A stretch of DNA of 16,797 bases from Owenia fusiformis (GCA_903813345.2 CAIIXF020000397.1:1-16797); one strand, 5' to 3'; positions 1-9,482 are shown, numbered from the stretch's first letter. The notes: generated from the sequence alone by a model not told the origin. Program-made: numbers and translations.

Positions 1-654
1 TATTTCTGAAACATAATACCTTAGCTGGGATCCAGCTTAGAAGGTTCCAACAAGGTGTAGATCCTGATTCCAGTATACTCACCTTACATCGCTTACCTTG
101 TGCCCTTTTTAAATGAAATGTGAAATACATATGAAATAGACCTTTCCAATAAACCCTGCCACATTTTGGTACATCAAATAAGTTATGATAATTGCTAGAT
201 TGATGGTGTCATCCTATTGACAGAAGATTTAAAACAAATTGGTCTAAAGTGGATTTTGCAAGATAAAAATGGTGGCCATTTTGAAAATAGGCAAGCTTTT
301 GAAGCATGATCCATAGGGGGTTTTCTGAATTGATGTTGAAAAAAACTAATAAAATAACTTAAAACGGGAATCCTATTGACAGAGGTTTTACAGAGGGACA
401 GACAGACTGACAAACAGACATAGGAACAAGTGAGCGATTCCAAAAGCTCAGTGAGCGAATTAAAATGTAAGTTTAAGACCCAGACAGGAAGGGACAAAAA
501 ACTAAGACTAAGAGTATACCATCATAAGAAAACAAACCAAGCCAAAACTATCCCATCCAATATCCAACAGTAAAAAACAGTGCCAAACACCCTCTCCCGC
601 CCATTCAAATACCAAGAGACAAATCATTCTGAAGAAAAAATTTAAACTTCAAGT
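1..654 (+). repeat. Diverged tandem repeat R, copy 1
   Basis: This is the first copy of a direct repeat. Its signature TAGCTGGGATCC at 22-33 recurs at 671-682, followed in both copies by AAGGTTCCAA, CCTTTTTAAATGAAATGT and TTCCAATAAAC. A second shared block begins with GACTAAGAGTATACC at 506 and recurs at 805. The offset falls from 649 to 299 bp between these landmarks, so copy 2 has lost about 350 bp of the middle (roughly 160-500). That middle contains a perfect 7-bp hairpin AAAATGG-TGG-CCATTTT (266-282) and a short GACAGACAGACTGACAAACA run (about 398-420). The 100-codon minus-strand frame at 195-497 lies in this repeat and has no recognisable domain. Confidence 0.75.
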
Positions 655-1045
655 CAGTACTCAAATACCATAGCTGGGATCCACCTTAAAAGGTTCCAAT
701 GAGGTCCAGATCTTACATTGTGTACCTTTTTAAATGAAATGTAAAATAAATATGCAATAGACCGTTCCAATAAACAAACGGATGGATAGACTGACAAAAT
801 TTAAGACTAAGAGTATACCATCATAAAGAAATCAAACCAAGCCAAAACTATCCCTTTCCAATGCCCCACATGAAAAGAAACAGTGCTAAACACCCCCTCC
901 CCACCATTTAAGTATCGATATCATAATCCAACACCATACTAGTAATACCAAGAGACAAATCATTTATACTGAAGTCATTACAATACACTTTGAAGAAAAA
1001 AAACGTCCAGCCAGTACTCAGAACATAAAAAATAGTTGTAGATTC
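655..1045 (+). repeat. Diverged tandem repeat R, copy 2 (internally deleted)
   Basis: Second, shortened copy of the unit at 1-654. TAGCTGGGATCC lies at 671-682 and GACTAAGAGTATACC at 805, and the shared text continues through CAAACCAAGCCAAAACTATCC, ACACCC(C)TC and ACCAAGAGACAAATCATT to CCAGTACTCA. Relative to copy 1 it lacks about 350 bp internally. A third partial relative of the block from about 871 onward lies at 3609-3830. No gene is seen. Confidence 0.75.
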
Positions 1046-1488
1046 TAGCAGTTCTCTATATCCCCCTCAAATTTCATTTGGTGGGATAACAAGAAATCAT
1101 TCAGTCTTGTTGATATCACACTAATGGAGTCAACAGTGTGCCTAAGAGGGTATAACAATATGTCATCACTTTTAAAGGTGACATAAACATGCTATAATAC
1201 TATTAACAACTTCTGTTGGCATAAAACAAAGAATAACTTTGGGTTTGAGTATCATTTTACAAGATGCTTTTAATCAGAGGGATACTTATGTTTACATTAT
1301 TTTTTGCAAAACAAATTATAATTCATCAACTATACAATAAAATGGTCAAATTGAACAGTTCAACACAACATTTAATATACTATTGTACATTTTCAATAAT
1401 TTTTCAAATCAAACATACTGATACATTTTTTACTTTTAACAGCATTATTTGGGAAACAATTACCATTTTTACTATTACTCAATGATAA
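800..1488 (+). repeat. Segmental direct repeat D, copy A
   Basis: This block aligns in the same orientation with 3609-4140 at a steady offset near 2745 bp. Landmarks are TGAAAAGAAA..ACACCCC (871 and about 3619), GGTATAACAATATGTCA (about 1149; relative at 3884), GGTGACATAA (about 1177 and 3910), TTTGGG(T/C)T(T/A)GAGT (about 1238 and 3977), ACATTTTCAAT (1386 and 4032) and CTATTACTCAA (1472 and 4119). Copy B lacks about 115 bp corresponding to about 1270-1385. Copy A contains an AT-rich 73-codon open frame (1264-1485) that is not maintained in copy B, so it is not supported as a gene. Confidence 0.75.
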
Positions 1489-1502
1489 GTTACATTTTTT
1501 AC

Positions 1503-2172
1503 AAATTACTATTTGTTAAATAAGTTTACATATTTACATTACATTATCATACTGTTAAACATTTTACTTCATCAAATATAAAAGACAACATAGATCACAA
1601 CAAATAATTTAATATGCACTCACATCATTATTGCTATTCTTTACAATTCTCAATGTTTATCATTCTCATTTCAAACTGTGTTTACACTTTTTGAAAAAAC
1701 ATACTTTTGAAAAATGTAATTTTAAAACATTCAATACTATTCACATTGATCAGAGGTTTACATTTTTCAAACACTATAAAAGTATGTCACCACTTTTCTG
1801 GTGACATGAACAATTATTACAGGGTATAAGAATAAGTCATAAATTACTATTTGCTATTTTACTTTTCATTACATAATCATACTGTAATACAGTTAATGGT
1901 TAATCAAATATAAAAGACAACACAGATCACCAAAAATAATAATAAACACAATCCCACATCATTATTTACATGATTTTTTCATACTCATTTCAAACTGTGT
2001 TCTAACTTTTGAAAACTTTATTTTGAAAAATATAATTTTTTTACAAGTTCATTTACTATTCACATTGATCAGAGATTTATATTTTTCAAACACTACAATA
2101 ATATGCCACCAATTTTGGTAGTGACATGAACAAATCTTTCGGAGTAAAACAATAAGTCACAAATTTCTTATA
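1503..2172 (+). repeat. Tandem ~338-bp repeat, copies 1, 2 and start of 3
   Basis: Copies start at 1503 and 1841 (both AAATTACTAT) and at 2161 (AAATTTCTTA), giving periods of 338 and 320 bp. Shared internal landmarks are ATCAAATATAAAAGACAACA (about 1574 and 1904), CTCATTTCAAACTGTGTT (about 1665 and 1984), CTATTCACATTGATCAGAG (about 1737 and 2053) and a stem-loop near TGTCACC..GGTGACA. The third copy is interrupted at 2172 by an 862-bp transposable element and resumes at 3037. A further piece of the family lies at 4622-4763. Nothing gene-like is seen. Confidence 0.8.
1784..1807. other. Stem-loop ATGTCACC / GGTGACAT
   Basis: Perfect 8-bp inverted repeat: ATGTCACC at 1784-1791 and GGTGACAT at 1800-1807, with an 8-nt loop. 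Related versions sit at the equivalent place in other repeat copies: 1160-1184 (one G-T mismatch), 2103-2127 (partly decayed) and 3892-3916 (one mismatch). Confidence 0.65.
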
Positions 2173-3034
2173 TTAGAGAGTTTTCGCACGGCGTGAAAGT
2201 ACAACTTATAACGTATACTTATACTTATAGGTAAACATACAAGGTGTTTCATAATGTGGGCTTTTCGTCAGGAAAGATCTTCTCGGACTGTAATAAATAA
2301 AGGTCAAAGGGATGCCATTTGTACTTTCTTGAATTGTAGCATGTTTAGTTGATCCAAATGTGTTTGTCTAGAATAAAATAGGCTCATATATAGTACAGAT
2401 GTCATAGACCTATCTCTTCTCAAATTGACTTTTTGGAGATGCTCGTTATGAAACACCCTGTATGTCATTTGTTGAGCTACTGAATGGGTCGTTTCCAATA
2501 ATTGCTAGAACCTACTGGTTTGATTGGTGTTTCAAATTGATGGTTAAAGTATGTGACTGGATACTGTTCCTACTCAGCCAATTAATTTTAAAAATGCTTG
2601 CGTTGTTCCACACACATGTAAGTAAAGCTTTATACGGAGGTCCAAATGTATACGTTTATCATCTACATATATATACCGTTTTGTAAGTTCATTGAACTTA
2701 TACTTATCATGAAAATTTTGAAATAATCAACTTGTTTATGTAATAATGACTCACTTTAAAGGATCATGACTAACTTTAAAGGACCGTGTTTATAATACAC
2801 TACAACTACTAGGACACGGAAGCAAGCATTTAATTATAATGTGCATAATCTACATGTGCAGATGACAGTGCAAAATCAGTCTCTAGTTGATGGAGCTTTT
2901 CTATATCGGGAATAATTATGTTCCATTAAGTACAATTTAAAATTGATTTTAGTAATATGATAGTTCGACATGACCCTTTAAAGTATACGTATACGTATAA
3001 GTTGTACTTTCACTTATGTGCGAAATCTCTCTAA
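2173..3034. mobile_element. 862-bp TIR element, TA target duplication
   Basis: Long inverted termini bound this element. The left end begins TTAGAGAGTTTTCGCAC, followed by GTGAAAGTACAACTTATA (to about 2210). The right end read backwards is TTAGAGAGATTTCGCAC, then GTGAAAGTACAACTTATA, so the inverted repeat is about 45-50 bp. TA flanks both ends (2171-2172 and 3035-3036). Removing the element rejoins the third copy of the 338-bp tandem repeat, which independently supports these borders. No transposase is recognisable, and the 74-codon frame at 2462-2686 matches no family I know, so it is probably non-autonomous. TA duplication would fit Tc1/mariner-like mobilisation, but the family is unassigned. 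An internal 20-bp direct duplication (ATGACTCACTTTAAAGGATC and a variant) lies at 2746-2785. Confidence 0.8.
2240..2460. mobile_element. 221-bp mariner-like MITE nested in the TIR element
   Basis: The left end is CAAGGTGTTTCATAA (from 2240) and the right end is TTATGAAACACCCTG (to 2460). They are inverted copies with one mismatch and are flanked by TA at 2238-2239 and 2461-2462. The reconstructed TACAGGGTGTTTCATAA form resembles Tc1/mariner termini (known family property). The element has no transposase. The minus-strand 64-codon frame at 2304-2498 crosses the right end and is therefore a chance frame. It lies inside the 862-bp element, so it is the younger insertion. Confidence 0.8.
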
Positions 3035-3036
3035 TA

Positions 3037-3200
3037 CTTTACAGTTTTACATTACATTCATCATATACTGTAATACAATTTATGATTCATCAAATATGAA
3101 AAACTACATAGATCACCAGACATGTTAATATACATTATTTCACATTACCATTTAAATTAATCATTTTTTAGGGTTTTCATACTTATTTCAAATATTTATG
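3037..3200 (+). repeat. Remainder of third 338-bp repeat copy
   Basis: Sequence resumes after the 862-bp insertion with TTTTACATTACATTCATCAT, ACTGTAATACA, TCATCAAATATGAAAAACTA and ACATAGATCACC, matching 1527-1600 and 1861-1935. Similarity fades by about 3200. The following 3200-3600 is AT-rich DNA in which I see no gene or repeat. Confidence 0.7.
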
Positions 3201-3608
3201 TGAAAATAAAATTAAAGGCACACATTAAGTTTATCTATTCTATTCTAGGGGTCTTAATTTATTTTTAAAATATTTTTTTAAATGAACCAAACATTTCCTT
3301 GTATAACTCTAAATATTGACAGTCGATACAAGGACATTGTGAATATGTTATTTGTTCCAACAAGGTTCAAATAGATGTTTTTCATTCTAAAAATTGGTAG
3401 AAAGAACCAAAAAGACTTTTGCGCTAAAAGCAAATCTTTTATAAATGAAACAATCAATATACAAAATAAATATAGATAATTTTTACATTAGATAGTGACC
3501 ATAACATAAAGGATATTTATTTATACAGATTGTTTTCAATAATTGGTTTAAGAGAAAAACAATGTTTAACTTAGTTCATAATTTTCCCACTTATCCTTAA
3601 TGAATTCA

Positions 3609-4140
3609 ATGTGCAACATGAAAAGAAAGAATGCCTAACACCCCTCCCCATCATTCAAGTCTCATTATAACAATCCAAGACCATAACCGCTAGAGACATT
3701 TCATTTATACCGAAACGATAACAATACATGTTGGACAAAAAGATTTAAAAAGTGACAGATAAAACTCATTACATAAAAAAAGTTGTAGATACCATTGCTG
3801 AAACAAGATAGACCATTCAGACTCAAATTATGTCATGCTTTGGAAGTGAAATGACATGCCATTTTAAACACTCACAAAGGGAGGATACAATATGTCACCA
3901 TTTTTGTTGGCGACATAATCTTCCAGTTTACAATATCGTTCATAACTTTTGTTGGTGGCATAAAATAACGAATTATTTTGGGCTAGAGTGTCATCCTACA
4001 TAATGCACTTTACAATATTTTATTGCCTAACAAACATTTTCAATCATTTTTTTCAAATCACACTTAAATACTTTTATTATGCTTTTTACAGCACTATTTG
4101 AGACCTAAGTATCATTTCTCTATTACTCAAGGAAAAAAGG
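3609..4140 (+). repeat. Segmental direct repeat D, copy B
   Basis: Second copy of the block at 800-1488 (offset about 2745 bp), with scattered substitutions and one ~115-bp deletion relative to copy A. It ends exactly where a MITE is inserted (TA at 4141-4142). Sequence related to the following 338-bp family resumes after that element at about 4622, so the original duplication extended further. Confidence 0.75.
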
Positions 4141-4142
4141 TA

Positions 4143-4621
4143 CTGTACTTAAAATCTGGAAGTTTTCGCTACTATATTTCATGCTTATCACAAGTTTTGG
4201 AAAATTCGCAAAATATCATAGCTGCGAAATTCTTACAGTTCTAATTCACAAAATTTGATAGTCGCAAAATTTCAAGGAAATTACTGGGGATTTCGATGTT
4301 GACAATATTTTCGTCCAGTGCTGGGCGATAATAGGTAAAAACGTGACATTTCAAGTTTTGAAAAAGAGAAATAAGAATATCGTAATTACTGTATTAAAAT
4401 GAACATTCTAACGAAATGGCTTAATAAAAAGCCAAAATCATCGGGCAAAAGAACAACAATGGCTGATATAAAAGTTGAATGAGTGATTTTGTATGACAAA
4501 CCGCAAAATTTAATAGCCGCGAAATTCCAAAAAGCTGAAAATTAGCAAAATATAATAGCTATGAAATTTTAAAATGCCAAAAATGCAAAATATAATAGCT
4601 CGAATATTAGTTTGAGTACAG
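4143..4621 (+). mobile_element. 479-bp MITE, full-length copy
   Basis: The left end is CTGTACTTAAA (4143) and the right end read backwards is CTGTACTCAAA (to 4621), an 11-bp inverted repeat with one mismatch. TA flanks both ends (4141-4142, 4622-4623). The interior holds a diverged family of short motifs such as GCAAAATATAATAGC and CCGCAAAATTTAATAGCCGC, plus the stretch CCAGTGCTGGGCGATAATAG. No coding capacity is seen. A second, inverted, truncated member lies at 4764-4996. The superfamily is not assigned; a TA duplication is compatible with Tc1/mariner-type mobilisation. Confidence 0.75.
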
Positions 4622-4763
4622 TATATCTTTTCAGAAAAATTACAATTTGGCTCATCAAATATAATAAATTGAATAAACTTTCTTTTGAAAAATATTATTT
4701 TACAACTATCATGAACTATTCACATTGATCAGAGGTTTATATTTTTCAAACAATACAATAATA
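4622..4763 (+). repeat. Fragment of the 338-bp repeat between two MITEs
   Basis: GGCTCATCAAATATAATAAA, TTTGAAAAATATTATTTTAC, CTATTCACATTGATCAGAGG and ATTTTTCAAACAATACAATA match 1700-1780 and 2019-2100 in order. The match stops at 4763, where the second MITE begins. Confidence 0.75.
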
Positions 4764-4996
4764 CAAAATCGAACAATCTTTTTTCTAATTTCTCTTTTGA
4801 AACCTCGAAATGTCACGTTTTTACCTATTATCGCCCAGCACTGGAAGAAAATATTGTCAACATCGAAATCCTCGGGGATTTCCTTGGAATTTCACAACTA
4901 TCAGATTTCGCGAATTAGAACTGTAGGAATTTCGCGACTTTTATATTTTGCGCGAAATATAGTAGCGCACGAAAATTACTGGGACCCGGAGTACAG
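4764..4996 (-). mobile_element. Truncated, inverted second copy of the MITE
   Basis: The reverse complement of about 4775-4996 aligns with the first ~240 bp of the MITE at 4143. It starts CTGTACTCCGG, then runs through CGCTACTATATTTC, TACAGTTCTAATTCGC and GGATTTCGATGTTGACAATA to GCTGGGCGATAATAGGTAAA. TA flanks are at 4762-4763 and 4997-4998. The inner half of the element is missing, so the left border has no inverted terminus. The 108-codon plus-strand frame at 4725-5051 runs through this element and is not a gene. Together with 4143-4380 it gives a potential hairpin with arms of about 200 bp. Confidence 0.7.
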
Positions 4997-4999
4997 TAT

Positions 5000-6384
5000 A
5001 CAAAATTTCACATTATCAACAACATTTCTTACTGTTTTAATACTTGGTTAAATTCAAACTGGGTTTGCATTTTTGAAAATTGAAAATCTGAGAAACTTAC
5101 AATTAAACTCCATGTGTCATGAATCTTATATCAACTTTGATGTTACTATTATAGTAGGGTATTGACATAGAAGCTAGGATATATAGCAACCTTGCAATGA
5201 AGTTCTTATATTGGAAATATACTCCACAAAACTACAAATATTACCCTGTCCTGTTTTAGACTTAATTAGTTTGCCATAGCAACTACAATCATATTATATA
5301 ACACACAATCTGAATTATATTTGTAAATCATATAAAGGGCCATAATCAAATGTATAACACTCAAAATTGATGTGCACTTGAATACTTCTAAAATAATCAG
5401 ACATCTGATTGTTAAAATTCAAGCATACTTTTCTGGCTGTTCATCTTGCCTTTTGAAGATAACTGCATGTTGACAGCTCCCATATGCAGTCCCATTTATG
5501 TGCAGAAACCCACTTTTAGCAATCAGCGATACATTTGATCAATTTATCGCTATTGGCAATAATAGCAATGAAATAAAATGTATTGCTATTAGCAAATTAA
5601 TCAATATCATAGCAATATTTTTGATAATGCTTTTAGCAATAATTTTGATAATAGCAAAATTATACCTATTTGTGCTAATATCTATATTATTAAGAACCTG
5701 GCACATCTGCATGTTCAGAAATTTTGTTCACATGTTATTTTGACGTAAACATAACTTATAAATAACAAACATAAATCATTGATCTTCCTTGAATCTTTTA
5801 GTAAGTTTCAAGATGATTTGAAATAATACACGTCACCATTTTCCGATCCTAGGGAAACCAGTGTATGTAACATAGGACTAGGAATATGTACAATTGATGT
5901 ATAATCGAAGTTTGTCAAATTGGAGCCTAACTGTCCCCTCAGAAAAATCATAGGTAGATGTATTATTTGGGAGAATTTACAAATTTTTGCATTTTATATC
6001 TCAAATAACTCCGTCTTTTGATAACATAACACAGTTCTTTTGGGAGATAATATTTATCTTAGATAGCAAATAATATACGAGGTTTGTTAATCATGCACCT
6101 TGTTTAAACACTGCTCACCCTCCTTTTCCTACCTTAATTCAATGGTTCCTGACTGTGAGAAAGTTGCTCTGTCCCTTCAGTTTTATGTAATTATGGGCCC
6201 ACAGCATCATTTTGTATAATTCACCCTGACCCACATAATCCATACTCAAGCATATCAAAGGCAAAAATTCACACTCAGAAACCAGTGATTTTAGAAACCA
6301 ATATGTCTGAGATATTTAAGAATCCATTGATTGGTCAATCCCAGGCCTTGAAACTCATATTTTGCCTCACTCGAAAGCACATTG
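5000..6384. other. AT-rich DNA without a recognisable gene
   Basis: I see no supported gene in this stretch. Within 5516-5668 the motif TAGCAA recurs at least five times, with two local hairpins: AGCGATA (5525-5531) with TATCGCT (5545-5551), and TTGCTA-T-TAGCAA (about 5582-5594). This repetition produces the hydrophobic Ile-rich 81-codon frame at 5498-5743, which should not be read as a membrane protein. A minus-strand splice-donor-like AAG|GTAGG near 6130 lacks a good exon around it. Confidence 0.5.
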
Positions 6385-6905
6385 TACTTGATAGTCTTGC
6401 ATCAAGCCCTTGTGTACTCGAAGCTCATATATATTCTGAATAAAGAAGTCTTGCTTCAATCCCTGTATTCTAAACTAAAAAAAACAAGCTATTCTCCCCT
6501 TAAGCTCTTGAGTACTTCACTTACAAACACATTATACAAGATGGTCTTGCATGAAGCCCTTTTGTGCTTCACTCTCAAATATATTCTAAACAAACTAGTC
6601 TTGCATCAAGCCCTTCTATGCTTCACTCTCAAATATATTTTAAACAAACTAGTCTCGCATCAAGCCCTTGTGTACTTCACTTACAATTATACAAGATAGT
6701 CTTGCTATAAGTACACACATTCTAAAAAAGGTAGTCTTGTCTTAAGCCCTTGCATACCACACTCTCAAATAAATCCTAAACAAACATTTAGTCTCTGTCT
6801 GTATCATATTCCACTAAAATACACATATTCTAAACAAACCAAGGAAGCCTCACATCAAGCCATTGTTTACCACTCTCACAAAGAAATTACAAAAGATAAC
6901 CTTGG
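6385..6905 (+). repeat. 54-bp minisatellite, about ten copies
   Basis: The repeat key AGTCTTGCATCAAGCCCTT recurs with its G at 6394, 6448, 6489, 6544, 6598, 6652, 6699, 6734, 6791 and 6847. The commonest spacing is 54 bp (range 35-57). Each full unit continues with GT(G/A)CTTCACTCTCAAATAT and ATTCTAAACAAACT. Copies at 6544 and 6598 are the closest pair; the outer copies are diverged and indel-bearing. Because 54 is a multiple of three, the central copies stay in one frame and give a 105-codon frame (6382-6699) with a repeated LHQALLCFTLKYILNK peptide. That frame closes as soon as the spacing changes, so I regard it as a by-product of the repeat. Confidence 0.85.
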
Positions 6906-6944
6906 TTCAAGCATTGGGCATAAAAGCAAAGCGTGAGGCGAATA

Positions 6945-6975
6945 CAGGGTGGGCCAATAAAAATTAGAACATTTT
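6945..6975 (+). mobile_element. Single mariner-like terminus
   Basis: TACAGGGTGGGCCAATAAA at 6943-6961 resembles a Tc1/mariner element end next to a TA (known family property). I found no matching inverted end (a TTGGCCCACCCTGTA-like sequence) later in the window, so this is a solo or truncated end, or a chance match. Confidence 0.35.
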
Positions 6976-8013
6976 TCTATTTATTATTCAATTGCATTTA
7001 TTATTGCAGTTCAATCCACAAAAATTCAAATAATTGGTAGAATTCATCATTTGTGAGTGTTTAAGATAAAAATATGTATGTATATTAATTTTTGGCTTGT
7101 CATGGGCAGCAATTTCTAATTCTTTGTTATGGAGAAAGGATGAATGCTTAGTACGTTGTTTCCCTTTTATTTGGTATCTTCCACAAATGGGTGACTATAA
7201 CAACTACCAAACTGACTTACTTTATGAAATATCACAAATTCAAATTCAAAAATGACCGTTAATATCCACACCTTGCGCACATAATATCTGCACAACTTGT
7301 TTTCGTATAGCGGTCTGTATATGGTGATTATGTGTGACTAAAATTCCACATAGTACATTTACAACTAGGTCTACATTTTAAAGGAGAGAATGTGTTAATT
7401 TGGGAAAGAGATATCTGATAAATTAATTTTGGAAGTTATTTTCTGTTTTTATAGTAAACTCCCTCACGGTGGACAAATCTTTCCCCATGAAGTTATATTT
7501 TTGAATTTGACGATAGATCATTATAATTTGTGTTAAGGTTATTTTTTAAAAAAATAAGAAAGATTACTTTAAAAACACAGTAAATTTCACAGCATTGACT
7601 TGCACAGAAATACATGTATGCTCAAAAGACATCCTACTTCTCTATCAAAATATAACTCTAAATTGATAATTTCTTTCATTCATTTTTTCATTATTTTGTG
7701 AAAAGTGTGGTATCAGGAGAAAAAAACAATGATAAAAATATATTGGAAAGCATGGCATTTCTGAATATGTCACTTTTATAACACTTTAGTATAAGTACTC
7801 AATTATCACCCATTTGATTGCTCATTCTGAGTTTTTTTGCTTATACATAGTCGTTAGCCAAACTTTGACTTTACATTAATTATACATGTTCTAAGTCCTA
7901 TGTTATTGGTTACATGAACATAGAGAAAATTGACATGCATACATACATGCATAGAAATACAAAATTTCTGAACATGTGCAAGGTTCGATAACATCAAAAT
8001 TAAGGAAACATAC
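6976..8013. other. AT-rich DNA without a recognisable gene
   Basis: No gene, long inverted repeat or tandem array is seen. On the minus strand near 7265-7320 a short frame reads TAIRKQVVQILCAQGVD. It is open for only about 23 codons and cannot be assigned, although a decayed transposase next to the mariner-like end at 6945 is conceivable. Confidence 0.4.
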
Positions 8014-8094
8014 CTTGATATCTGAGATCTTCACTGCTGACTGAGCCCAAACACGAAGTCTGCTCCTCAAGTCAAGAAACAAATTTCTCAGAAT
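8014..8094 (-). other. Candidate internal exon (81 nt, minus strand)
   Basis: On the minus strand a pyrimidine-rich stretch (CTTTCTTAATTTTTTAG, then CTTTCCTGAGTAG) precedes 81 nt that end in ATCAAG followed by the strong donor GTATGT. Read in phase 0 the segment is open for 27 codons and includes LRSRLRVWAQSAVKISDIK, a basic, amphipathic-looking peptide that I do not recognise. The segment is visibly less AT-rich than its surroundings. Against it: the better acceptor AG lies 13 nt further upstream (exon 8014-8107), and from there all three frames contain a stop, so this could instead be an untranslated exon or chance. No neighbouring exon can be connected to it with confidence. Confidence 0.25.
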
Positions 8095-8665
8095 CTACTC
8101 AGGAAAGCTAAAAAATTAAGAAAGGCAATTTTGTAAATTTTTCATAAGATAACACCACACCCACTGACTGGACAAAATGAACTGAGGGGGAATAGCCAAT
8201 TTCTGCAAGTAAATTGGAGATTTATTTGTTCAAGAGAAAGTTTACAACTGACTTGCTAAATAAATTGAGTACATGGTAAAATATGTTAGGTCTTCTAGGA
8301 TTTTTTGTACTGATACGCTCCTTAGATATCTATTAAAAAGCGCATCATCACCAACGTGCAAAAGTCAATGTTTTTGCTATATCAGGCAACAATAGTCTAC
8401 AAGGCCTGTAATAAATAGGTATATGTTATTACTCCAAAACTTATGGAATTGCTCACTTTATGAAGTTAGTCTTCATGCATAATACAAAAAATAATCAAAA
8501 GAAAATTAAAATTAAACGGAGATGTCATTAAGATGGAACAAATTCAAAGGAACTCATGTATTTGAAAAGACAAACTTATATATTACAACGCTGGAGAATG
8601 AAAAATGGGGAATTTGGAGTTACATGAATAAAGTCATTAGTAACATGTCTTATAGATGCTTTACT

Positions 8666-8693
8666 CCCCCCTCCATTCACCCCCCCCCCCCCC
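8666..8693 (+). repeat. Cytosine-run tract (C6 and C14)
   Basis: A run of 14 C at 8680-8693 follows C6 at 8666-8671 and short CC doublets. This is exceptional in so AT-rich a region. The minus strand is correspondingly G-rich and could form quadruplex-like structure. Length polymorphism and sequencing error are likely here. Confidence 0.9.
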
Positions 8694-8783
8694 TCCGATT
8701 GGATTATTTTTGAAATGATTGGAAACTAACTTTAAAAAGCGTCATTGACGATATCAAAGACGCTATATTGTGGCGATTCAAGA

Positions 8784-8804
8784 CCCAATTTGATCGAAAT
8801 TGGG
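8784..8804. other. Perfect 8-bp hairpin
   Basis: CCCAATTT (8784-8791), loop GATCG, AAATTGGG (8797-8804). A second inverted pair, AGCGTC and GACGCT, brackets about 8738-8764 just upstream. There is no T-run or neighbouring gene to suggest a terminator role. Confidence 0.5.
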
Positions 8805-9482
8805 ATTTCATATGATACATCATCACAAAAGCTTAATACATGCACAGAATAACGGGATGCGAGTAGGTAGTTACCATTTATAAATAGTATAGTAGAAAGT
8901 TCCCTTTAACTTAAATTATATCTGTTTTAGAAGTTCAATTTTCATATAACCCTTATGTATGTAATAGTTAAATAAAATTAAAAGATGTCCAGTAAAAGAA
9001 AATGTCCAATACAAGAAAAGATATTTCACTTTTTGTGATTTTGTAACATGGGGTCTATGAGGAAACAACCCTAGAAGTCACAATTTCAAAGAAAATTGAA
9101 TTTTTGAAGTTGATGAACAATTTTCGAAACCACATTTCTAGATGCACTTTAAGATGTATTTTTCAAATATGACATCGCTCTGACTGAACTTTGAATATTT
9201 AATGAGATAAATCAAGATTATTTCTACTTGTATCTTCTATATTAGCGATGATAAAGTCCCATGAAATATGGACCAAGTAATTGAAGAGTTGGAACGGTTA
9301 TGTCCGTCACTAGTGACAACGGTATCTGACTTTACCATGATCAGGCCATTCCGGTGTTCTTGGGTCTATACATATCTATTACAAGTTGTGTAGACCATTA
9401 ATGCCTGATTTATAACAAAAGCATTGACCCTTACTCGCTGGTGACGATGTGTCTTTTATAATAGATCTAATATCTAACATAG

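Larger units (their letters stand above)
8108..9482. other. AT-rich DNA without a recognisable gene
   Basis: Nothing gene-like is supported in this stretch. It contains the C-run at 8680-8693 and the small hairpins at 8738-8804, listed separately. The 63-codon plus-strand frame at 8522-8713 runs through the C-run and has no recognisable domain. Confidence 0.5.

Noticed and set aside
60-110. Two minus-strand donor-like sites, AAG|GTGAGTATAC and AAG|GTAAGCG
   Set aside because: They lie in a duplicated repeat whose second copy lacks them, and no exon can be drawn.
4725-5051. 108-codon plus-strand frame, the longest in the window
   Set aside because: It spans the border of a repeat fragment and a truncated MITE and has no domain.
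5498-5743. Hydrophobic 81-codon frame that could look like a small membrane protein
   Set aside because: Its Ile/Leu-rich sequence comes from repeated TAGCAA/TTTTGATAAT motifs in AT-rich DNA.
6382-6699. 105-codon frame with an internal repeated peptide
   Set aside because: Translation of a 54-bp minisatellite; the frame ends when unit length varies.
7976-7996. GGTTCGATAAC, resembling a tRNA or SINE B-box
   Set aside because: No A-box or cloverleaf can be found upstream, and there is no poly-A or short tail repeat.
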